10,466 nucleotides of DNA from Methyloligella sp. (GTDB lineage Bacteria; Pseudomonadota; Alphaproteobacteria; Rhizobiales; JALUTE01): contig JALUTE010000291.1 in NCBI GenBank assembly GCA_027058255.1, forward strand, positions 898 through 11,363, written 5' to 3'. The translations under genes were made by a program, and so were the position numbers. The first letter of the stretch is position 1. Every line of letters starts with the position of its first letter. Shown here one piece after another: positions 5,301 to 10,466 of this stretch. Below the pieces are notes generated by a model that was not told the DNA's origin, did not search any database, and saw only the letters and a program-made list of their open reading frames with translations.

Positions 5301-6875
5301 ATGACCGGCGGAAGATGCTCCCTTGCCTCGCTGTTGATCGGGCGCGTTGCCGCGCTCGCTCTCCTGCTCGCATGCGCGGCCCCTGCGCCAGTGCATGCGG
5401 GATGGCGCACATGGCTTTCGCGGGCCCCGAGCACGCCCTTGGGCGAGGCCGAGCGCTTCGTGCGGGGCCTGCCGCCTGCCCGGCGCGCCGGCGCGCTCGC
5501 CGTGAGCGGGCTTGCCGAGGGCCATTGGCGCCTCACCAATGGCGCGGGCGAGGTGGTGACCGCCCGCGGGCGAGACGAGCTCGCGCGGGCCCTCGCCTGG
5601 CTCGCGCCCCGCGCCTCCGATCTCGGGCCCGCCGGTGCGGGTGCTAGGGCCGGGTTGCGCCTCTACCTCTCGGCGTCCACGCTGTTTGCTGATCGCGCGC
5701 GGCTCGCGGAGCTGCCGCCCGGCACGGCCTTGCACCTCGTCTTTTCCGGCCGGGCCTATCCGCTCGGCCAGATGTCCGGCCCGAAAGGGACCGTGCTCCT
5801 CGCCCGCGTGGGCCGGCGGCTGTGGGTGCGCCTGGAGGACGAGCCGCGCCTGCGCGAGGCGCTTTGGCAATTGCGCCGCCCGCTCTCCCATGCTGGCCTG
5901 CGCGTGCTGAGCCTCGATGCCGAGGCACCGGACCGGCTCGCCCGGCGTGTCCCCCGGCAGGGCGCCGCTGCGGCGGCGCCCATCGAGCCCGTGAACCCCT
6001 ACCGCCTCGCCCGTGCGCTCGGCGCGGCTGCTGGCGATCTCGTGCTGGTGAGCGGGCGCGTTGAGGGCGATCTCCTGTGGTTCAAGGGCGGGCGCGGTCC
6101 CGAGCGAAGCGTGCTTCTGAACGATGTTCTCGGCGCAGGCGAGGCGGCGGATGCCAACCTTCTGGTGCTGGATGCGCCGAGCGGGCGCCAGCCCGGAACG
6201 CGCAACATGCTCTGGCTCGCGGCGGGGCTCACGGGGCTGGATGAGGCCATGCGGGCCGGCACGCTTGGCGGGCTCCTGGTGGCGCTTGCCGGGGCGGGCG
6301 AGTCCCCCCTCGTCGTCTCGGTCGAGCCGCCTGCGAGGCGCGGCACGCATGTTGCCCTGCGGGCCGAGCCTGTTGCCGGAATCGCGCCGTCCGGGGCGAG
6401 GCGGCCCCAAGGGGAGGGCACGGGGGTTGTGGGCATGATGAGGTCGCTTCTCACCGAGGTGGTTGCCTCCGTGAGCGGAGATGTGAGCGCATCGCGCATC
6501 CTGGCGCGCCTGCAGAGCGCGGCCCACGCCTACGAGCTCTCCCGCCGCATTGTGCCCGGAGTGCCGTCGCGCATTCAGCACGCCTATGTGGGGCTTCTGA
6601 CCCTCGGCCTGCTGATCCTGCCCGTGGCGCTCGGCTGGTGGCGGCGGCTGTTCGAGGAGGATGCCGGCGAGGATTACCGTTATCGCGCCGCCCATCTCCT
6701 CGCCCGCATCATTGATCATGCGCTCTTTGCGCTGGTCTTTCTGCCGCTCGCCGCCGCTCCTGCCTTCGTTGTCGGCGCCGGCCGTGCCATGATGGGCGGG
6801 CTTGCGCGACGCGCGAGAGGACACGGTGCACAAAGCGGGAGGTCAGAGGGACATGACGCGAAGCCTTGCGGGTAA
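5301..6875 (+). CDS. Unrecognised exported membrane protein, coupled to the downstream SDR
   Basis: A 524-residue protein that I do not recognise. The N-terminus has a basic start, a hydrophobic core (VAALALLLACAAPAP) and a VHA-GW junction at about residue 33, consistent with a Sec signal peptide. A large Ala/Arg/Gly-rich region follows, with predicted strand-like segments such as DLVLVSGRVEGDLLWFKG and ANLLVLDAPSGRQPGTRN, so most of the protein should be periplasmic. Near the C-terminus are two hydrophobic segments, about 428-447 (AYVGLLTLGLLILPVALGWW) and about 474-496, separated by a charged loop with FEEDAGEDYRYR; a basic tail follows. Only a weak AAGG about 11 nt upstream supports the ATG at 5301. 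The last 23 bases overlap the SDR start, implying translational coupling. No catalytic motif is evident. The coding nature is supported by length, signal peptide and third-position GC bias. Confidence 0.75.
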   Translation: MTGGRCSLASLLIGRVAALALLLACAAPAPVHAGWRTWLSRAPSTPLGEAERFVRGLPPARRAGALAVSGLAEGHWRLTNGAGEVVTARGRDELARALAWLAPRASDLGPAGAGARAGLRLYLSASTLFADRARLAELPPGTALHLVFSGRAYPLGQMSGPKGTVLLARVGRRLWVRLEDEPRLREALWQLRRPLSHAGLRVLSLDAEAPDRLARRVPRQGAAAAAPIEPVNPYRLARALGAAAGDLVLVSGRVEGDLLWFKGGRGPERSVLLNDVLGAGEAADANLLVLDAPSGRQPGTRNMLWLAAGLTGLDEAMRAGTLGGLLVALAGAGESPLVVSVEPPARRGTHVALRAEPVAGIAPSGARRPQGEGTGVVGMMRSLLTEVVASVSGDVSASRILARLQSAAHAYELSRRIVPGVPSRIQHAYVGLLTLGLLILPVALGWWRRLFEEDAGEDYRYRAAHLLARIIDHALFALVFLPLAAAPAFVVGAGRAMMGGLARRARGHGAQSGRSEGHDAKPCG

Positions 6876-7725
6876 GACGCTCTTCATCACCGGCGCGAGC
6901 CGCGGCATTGGCCTCGCCATCGGCCTCAGGGCGGCGAGGGACGGGGCCAATGTCGCCATCGCCGCCAAGACGGCGGAGCCGCACCCGAAGCTGCCGGGCA
7001 CCATCTTCACCGCGGCCGAGGACATCGAGAAGGCGGGCGGCAAGGCCCTGCCGCTCGTCTGCGACATCCGCTTCGAGGACCAGGTGGAGGCGGCGGTCGC
7101 CAGGACGGTGGAGACCTTCGGCGGCATCGACATCTGCGTGAACAATGCGAGCGCCATCCAGCTCACCGGCACGCTGGACACGCCCCTGAAGCGCTTCGAT
7201 CTCATGTGGCAGGTGAACGCGCGCGGCACCTTCCTGGTCTCGAAGACCTGCATTCCGCATCTGGAGAAGGCGGCAAACCCGCACATCCTCACCCTCTCGC
7301 CGCCCCTCGACCTGAAGCCCAAATGGTTCGCGCGCCACGTGGCCTATTCCGTGACCAAATACGGCATGAGCATGCTGGTGCTCGGCCTGGCGGCGGAGCT
7401 GCGCGAGAAGGGCATCGCGGTGAATGCGCTCTGGCCGCGCACCACCATCGCCACCGCCGCCATCGCCAATATCGTCGGCGGCGAGGCCATGCTGCGGGCA
7501 AGCCGAAAGCCCGACATTCTCGCCGATGCCGCGCATCTCATCTTCACCCAGGATGCACGGCGCTTCACCGGGCAATTCCTCATCGACGACAGCCTGCTCG
7601 CCGCCCACGGCGAGACGGATTTCGACAAGTACCGCGTCGATCCGAGCGTCGATCTTCAGCTCGATTTCTTCGTGCCCGACGAGCCGCCGCCGCCGGCACC
7701 GCTCAGCCGCGTGACGTCGGCGTAG
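6853..7725 (+). CDS. Short-chain dehydrogenase/reductase, HSDL2-like
   Basis: A 290-residue NAD(P)-dependent oxidoreductase. It has TGASRGIG (13-20) for cofactor binding, then AAKTAEPHPKLPGTIFTAAEDIE, the segment that marks the HSDL2 (hydroxysteroid dehydrogenase-like 2) subfamily, quoted here only in part as PHPKLPGTI. Next come NNAS (97-100), S149 in LTLSPPLDL, and Y165-x-x-x-K169 in YSVTKYGMS, so the Ser-Tyr-Lys catalytic set is intact. NALWPRTTIATAA and RRFTGQFLIDD also match animal HSDL2. The C-terminal SCP2 sterol-carrier domain of animal HSDL2 is absent, as in most bacterial relatives. The animal protein is peroxisomal or mitochondrial and tied to fatty-acid metabolism; the substrate here is unknown, but the neighbours suggest an acyl-chain hydroxy/keto compound. 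GAGGG directly before ACATG supports 6853; an earlier TTG at 6802 has no equivalent in the family. It overlaps the upstream gene by 23 nt and, tail to tail, purB by 23 bp. Confidence 0.92.
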   Translation: MTRSLAGKTLFITGASRGIGLAIGLRAARDGANVAIAAKTAEPHPKLPGTIFTAAEDIEKAGGKALPLVCDIRFEDQVEAAVARTVETFGGIDICVNNASAIQLTGTLDTPLKRFDLMWQVNARGTFLVSKTCIPHLEKAANPHILTLSPPLDLKPKWFARHVAYSVTKYGMSMLVLGLAAELREKGIAVNALWPRTTIATAAIANIVGGEAMLRASRKPDILADAAHLIFTQDARRFTGQFLIDDSLLAAHGETDFDKYRVDPSVDLQLDFFVPDEPPPPAPLSRVTSA

Positions 7726-9061
7726 CGTCGCCTGTCGCGCCCTCGTCGGGCTCGGTGCCGAAGACGCGGGCGAAGATCGTATCCACATGGCGGGTGTGAT
7801 AGCCGAGATCGAACAGGGCTTCGAGCGTCTGTCCATCGAGTGCCTTCGCCACATCCGGGTCGGCCTTGAGCAGGCTCAGGAAATCCACCTTGCCATCGCT
7901 TTCCCAGACCTGCATGGCGTTGCGCTGGACGATCCGGTAGGCGTCCTCACGCCCCACCCCCGCCTGGGTGAGGGCGAGCAGGACACGCTGGGAGTGGATG
8001 AGCCCGCCGAGGCGGTCGAGATTGGCGCGCATGCGCTCCGGATAGACGACGAGCCTGTCGATGACGCCCGTGAGCCGGGCGAGGGCGAAGTCGAGGGTGA
8101 CGGTGGCATCGGGGCCGATCATGCGCTCGACCGAGGAGTGGGAGATGTCCCGCTCATGCCAGAGGGCCACGTTCTCCATCGCCGGCTGGGCGTAGGCGCG
8201 CACCATGCGGGCAAGGCCGGTGAGATTCTCCGTCAGAATCGGATTGCGCTTGTGCGGCATGGCCGAGGAGCCCTTCTGCCCGGGGGAGAAATACTCCTCC
8301 GCCTCGAGCACCTCGGTGCGCTGCAAATGCCGGATCTCGACCGCCAGCCGCTCGATGGAGGAGGCGATGACCGCGAGGGTTGCGAAGAACATGGCATGGC
8401 GGTCGCGGGGGATGACCTGGGTCGAGATGGGCTCGGGCCGGAGCCCGAGCTGTTCCGCCACATGGGCCTCGACGTCGGGCGGCACATTGGCGAAGGTGCC
8501 GACGGCGCCCGATATGGCGCAAGTGGCAATGTCCTCCCGGGCGGCGGCAAGGCGGGCACGGGCGCGGGCGAACTCGGCATGGAAGGTGGCGAGCTTGAGG
8601 CCGAAGGTGGTGGGCTCGGCATGGATGCCATGGCTGCGGCCGATGCAGGCGGTGTCCTTGTGCTCGCGGGCGCGCCGCTCGAGTGCCGCAAGGAGGGCCG
8701 CGAGATCGGCGTCGAGCAGGTCGGCGGCACGGGTGAGCTGGACATTGAAGCAAGTGTCGAGAATGTCGGATGAGGTCATGCCCTGATGCACGAAGCGCGC
8801 CTCGGGGCCGACGATCTCGGCGAGATGGGTGAGAAAGGCGATGACGTCGTGCTTGACCTCGCGCTCGATCTCCTCGATGCGGGCAACGTCGAATGTGGCC
8901 TTGCCGCCCTTCTCCCAGATGGTCTCGGCCGCCGCGCGCGGGATGATGCCGAGCTCCGCCATCTTGGTGGCGGCATGGGCCTCGATCTCGAACCAGATGC
9001 GGAACTTGGTCTCGGGGCTCCAGATGGCGGCCATCTCGGGCCGCGAATAGCGTGGGATCAT
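7703..9061 (-). CDS. purB: Adenylosuccinate lyase
   Basis: A 452-residue cytosolic enzyme that releases fumarate in two steps of purine synthesis, from SAICAR to AICAR and from adenylosuccinate to AMP. It starts MIPRYSRPEMAAIWSPETKF, as alphaproteobacterial PurB does. H71 in EVKHDV and H147 in GRSHGIHAEPT correspond to the catalytic histidines H68 and H141 of the B. subtilis type. MTSSD (95-99) is conserved, and the fumarase/lyase superfamily signature GSSAMPHKRNP (264-274) supplies the catalytic serine loop. The conserved body ends at ARVFG; a further 17 or so residues (TEPDEGATGDATPTSRG) form a polar tail lying largely in the overlap with the SDR gene. The ribosome site is weak (GGGATGAG). 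It is probably transcribed with, or just after, the DUF2259 gene, 167 bp upstream on the same strand. Confidence 0.97.
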   Translation of the reverse strand: MIPRYSRPEMAAIWSPETKFRIWFEIEAHAATKMAELGIIPRAAAETIWEKGGKATFDVARIEEIEREVKHDVIAFLTHLAEIVGPEARFVHQGMTSSDILDTCFNVQLTRAADLLDADLAALLAALERRAREHKDTACIGRSHGIHAEPTTFGLKLATFHAEFARARARLAAAREDIATCAISGAVGTFANVPPDVEAHVAEQLGLRPEPISTQVIPRDRHAMFFATLAVIASSIERLAVEIRHLQRTEVLEAEEYFSPGQKGSSAMPHKRNPILTENLTGLARMVRAYAQPAMENVALWHERDISHSSVERMIGPDATVTLDFALARLTGVIDRLVVYPERMRANLDRLGGLIHSQRVLLALTQAGVGREDAYRIVQRNAMQVWESDGKVDFLSLLKADPDVAKALDGQTLEALFDLGYHTRHVDTIFARVFGTEPDEGATGDATPTSRG

Positions 9062-9096
9062 GGCGGCTCATCCCATGGAGGTCTGCAGCCGGCATC

Positions 9097-9204
9097 AGCT
9101 GAGCAAACCTGGCAAAGACGGGTTCTTGGCGAGGCGGGGAAGCACACCAAGTATCCCCCTACCCGCGGCGTCTGCTGCCTAGCAGAGCCGAGCAAGCCAG
9201 GCAA
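9097..9204 (-). repeat. Two 19-nt imperfect direct repeats in the purB upstream region
   Basis: On the plus strand, AGCTGAGCAAACCTGGCAA (9097-9115) and AGCCGAGCAAGCCAGGCAA (9186-9204) agree at 16 of 19 positions and start 89 bp apart in the same orientation. They lie 36 and 125 bp before the purB start. A GATACT (-10-like, minus strand, 9155-9150) falls between them, without a good -35. They could be paired binding sites for a regulator of purB, or the trace of a small duplication. Confidence 0.5.
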
Positions 9205-9212
9205 TGGTGCCG

Positions 9213-9225
9213 CGTTGCCGCAACG
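9213..9225 (-). terminator. Small inverted repeat just after the DUF2259 stop codon
   Basis: CGTTG-CCG-CAACG forms a 5-bp stem with a 3-nt loop, beginning 4 nt beyond the minus-strand stop of the DUF2259 gene. There is no T-run after it on the minus strand, so intrinsic termination is doubtful. It could instead protect the 3' end or be chance. Confidence 0.2.
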
Positions 9226-9228
9226 ATG

Positions 9229-10044
9229 TCAGTAGCGCCTCAACCGGTAGCCGCCGGCAATGAAGCGCCGATCGGGCCCTTCGAAACCATGCCGAAAGAC
9301 GCTGATGATGACGACATAGACATCGTCACCATCTGGCGGCCTGTAGCGCAGAATGTCGGAGATTGCATAGTTGAGGGGGCAGCCGCGGCTCTTTGGGATG
9401 CGACCATCTTCATGGAGGAGTTGGCGGCGCCCGCCGCTCAGGCGGACCGAAAGGCGAAAGCCCTGGGTGGGCAGATCGGTATAGCGCGCGCAGTCGCCCG
9501 CACGAAGCGGATACTCCGAAAGCCGAAAAGTCGCGCCTGGCCCGGGCGGGTAGCGCTCATTGAGGGCAACTGTGACGGTGTGGGGGTCGGCGCTCAGCTC
9601 ACTGACGGGATTAGAGGCCAGAAGGCGGCCGCGCGGCGCGATGCCGAGCCGGCGCAACATGGCCGCGGCGCGCGCCTTGGCGCGCCGGCGTGCCCGGCGG
9701 AGCGGTATGCTTTCATCGGTTATCCGGACGCGGAAGGGCGAGCCCCGCACCCAGCGGTTGCGCACCGTGTCGATGACATAGATGTTGGCATAGGGAAACC
9801 CCGAGCCGTCTTCGATTCCGTACTCCTCAAAGGCGAAGTAGTCGCCGTCGCGTGAGAAGCCGAGGATTTGGCGCTCGGCCATGTCGCCGGCCCGCGCAGG
9901 CGCGGCCCACAGCGCCGCCACGGCCAGAACCAGAATGAGAAACCACCCAACAATAGGCCGGACGGTGGCGTGGGCGCTTTCTCCCATCGAGATGAACACG
10001 CGGGCGCGGGCGCTGTCTCCTGTCGCGGGGCGAATAGCGGGCAT
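9229..10044 (-). CDS. DUF2259 predicted secreted protein
   Basis: A 271-residue protein from the ATG at 10044, which has GGGAGA 6 nt upstream. A longer frame starting from a TTG at 10236 would cross the candidate promoter and is rejected. After a polar N-terminal stretch, a hydrophobic segment (VGWFLILVLAVAALWAAPARA) ends in an Ala-x-Ala signal-peptidase site. An internal Met at residue 20 would give a more standard signal peptide but lacks a ribosome site. The mature protein opens with ERQILGFSRDGDYFAFEEYG, then IEDGSGFPYANIYVIDT, the DUF2259 signature; the FSRDGDYFAFEEYG piece resembles a beta-propeller-like repeat. It ends in GGYRLRRY. The protein should be periplasmic. The domain has no known function. 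The gene lies upstream of purB on the same strand, an arrangement I believe recurs in rhizobial genomes. Confidence 0.85.
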   Translation of the reverse strand: MPAIRPATGDSARARVFISMGESAHATVRPIVGWFLILVLAVAALWAAPARAGDMAERQILGFSRDGDYFAFEEYGIEDGSGFPYANIYVIDTVRNRWVRGSPFRVRITDESIPLRRARRRAKARAAAMLRRLGIAPRGRLLASNPVSELSADPHTVTVALNERYPPGPGATFRLSEYPLRAGDCARYTDLPTQGFRLSVRLSGGRRQLLHEDGRIPKSRGCPLNYAISDILRYRPPDGDDVYVVIISVFRHGFEGPDRRFIAGGYRLRRY

Positions 10045-10050
10045 GTGTAA

Positions 10051-10056
10051 TCTCCC
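10051..10056 (-). promoter_or_regulatory. Ribosome binding site fixing the DUF2259 start
   Basis: On the minus strand GGGAGA lies 6 nt before the ATG at 10044. The other in-frame starts (TTG at 10236, ATG at 9987) have no comparable site. Confidence 0.6.
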
Positions 10057-10095
10057 ATATGAGCAAAACAGGTTGCGCTTGCGGCCTTCCTCCCA

Positions 10096-10144
10096 ATTAG
10101 ACAGCAAAGACGACCTGAACGGAAACTGAAGATCAACTGAAGAT
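10096..10144 (-). promoter_or_regulatory. Candidate activator-dependent promoter with three 11-bp-spaced TTCAG repeats
   Basis: On the minus strand, TCTAAT (10101-10096) matches TATAAT at five of six positions. The -35 slot 17 nt away (TTCCGT) is poor. Over and upstream of it lie three copies of TTCAG, seen as CTGAA on the plus strand at 10115-10119, 10126-10130 and 10137-10141. They are spaced exactly 11 bp apart, and the two distal copies extend to a 10-nt identical unit (AACTGAAGAT, plus strand). Direct repeats at one helical turn replacing a -35 are the layout of promoters activated by PhoB/OmpR-type response regulators. The predicted start of transcription would lie about 45 nt before the DUF2259 ATG. 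Confidence 0.4.
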
Positions 10145-10178
10145 AAAGAACCGCGAGAAGCCCGGGAGCCGCGAGATG

Positions 10179-10192
10179 GCGGCTTAAGCCGC
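10179..10192. repeat. 14-bp perfect palindrome GCGGCTTAAGCCGC
   Basis: It lies 41 bp past the stop of the membrane protein gene and upstream of the TTCAG repeats. As RNA it gives a 5-bp stem with a TTAA loop. Its left arm can also pair with AGCCGC at 10167-10172, forming a competing hairpin. With no T-run, termination is uncertain; it may be an operator or part of a 3' end structure. Confidence 0.35.
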
Positions 10193-10232
10193 GCGGGTGC
10201 TGCTTTGGCACGCGAACGGCGGGCGGGCGTGC

Positions 10233-10466
10233 TCAACGCCTGAAGCAGGCGATGAAAAGGGCGCCGCCGGCCAGCAACAAAAGGATATGCAACTCAAGCG
10301 CATTCAAGACGAACAATCGATAGGAGAAGGCGCCGTCATAGGCGCTCCAGAGCGGCTCCGATCTCAGGCCCACAAGGAGACGCCGCTCAACATAGGAGTC
10401 GTCGACAAAAACAAGGTTGGTCAGGAGAATGCAAACCCCGCCCCAAATGCTGAAAGCGAGCAAAAG
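10233..10466 (-). CDS. Small membrane protein, N-terminus outside the window
   Basis: The frame is open from the right edge to the TGA at 10235-10233, giving 77 visible codons. The only start-like codon near the edge is a TTG at 10463, so the true start probably lies outside. Two hydrophobic segments are visible, an edge one (FSIWGGVCILLTNLVFV) and a C-terminal one (LHILLLLAGGALFIACF). They are joined by a loop of about 35 residues with several charged residues (DDSYVERR), and the protein ends in a short basic FRR. I do not recognise the family. It could be a whole small protein or the end of a larger one. It is on the same strand as, and upstream of, the DUF2259 gene, with a promoter-like region between them. 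Confidence 0.6.
   Translation of the reverse strand, partial: LLLAFSIWGGVCILLTNLVFVDDSYVERRLLVGLRSEPLWSAYDGAFSYRLFVLNALELHILLLLAGGALFIACFRR

Noticed and set aside
4950..6833. A 627-codon minus-strand open frame opposite the exported membrane protein gene
   Set aside because: Its composition is low-complexity (Arg, Gly, Ala, His), with no signal, domain or ribosome site. The plus-strand frame has a signal peptide, membrane segments and a coupled neighbour.
7787..8773. A 328-codon plus-strand frame inside the purB region
   Set aside because: It is antisense to purB, whose reading is certain, and consists of Gly/Glu/Asp/Ala-rich sequence without motifs.

Overview
The window looks like a stretch of chromosome from a high-GC alphaproteobacterium, probably of the rhizobial/Hyphomicrobiales type. 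The basis is strong G/C bias at third codon positions, a PurB that reads like rhizobial versions, a DUF2259 secreted protein and an HtrB/LpxL-type acyltransferase. I see no tRNA, rRNA, CRISPR array, insertion sequence, integrase or phage gene, and no intergenic gap exceeds about 300 bases.

Layout. At the left edge (minus strand) lies the 5' part of a RutE-like nitroreductase gene. Divergent from it is a lipid A-type lysophospholipid acyltransferase gene (start near 450), followed by a small lipoprotein gene (1511-1921) that sits in a more AT-rich pocket. From 2152 to 7725, five plus-strand genes may form a fatty-acyl-CoA oxidation cluster: a long acyl-CoA dehydrogenase of the DmdC-like architecture, a DUF433 antitoxin-like protein with no visible toxin partner, an ECI2-type enoyl-CoA isomerase, an unrecognised 524-residue exported membrane protein, and an HSDL2-like short-chain dehydrogenase whose start lies inside the end of the preceding gene. 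Facing them on the minus strand are purB (adenylosuccinate lyase), a DUF2259 secreted protein gene upstream of it, and the 3' end of a small membrane protein gene at the right edge. The SDR and purB coding regions overlap tail to tail by 23 bp.

How the genes may work together. The dehydrogenase, isomerase and SDR are the kinds of enzyme expected to process an acyl-CoA (dehydrogenation, double-bond shift, hydroxy/keto redox). The SDR belongs to a family linked to fatty-acid metabolism in animals. The membrane protein is physically tied to the SDR by overlap and may be involved at the envelope, but its role is unknown. PurB is housekeeping purine synthesis and unrelated to this cluster.

Most of the window is ordinary metabolism. 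The more unusual signals are regulatory and contextual: three TTCAG-type repeats at an 11-bp period in front of a -10-like box upstream of the DUF2259 gene, a perfect 17-bp palindrome upstream of the acyl-CoA dehydrogenase, paired 19-nt repeats upstream of purB, a tandem repeat in the leader of the RutE-like gene, and the unknown protein coupled to the HSDL2-like gene. I found no clear evidence of a wholly new system.
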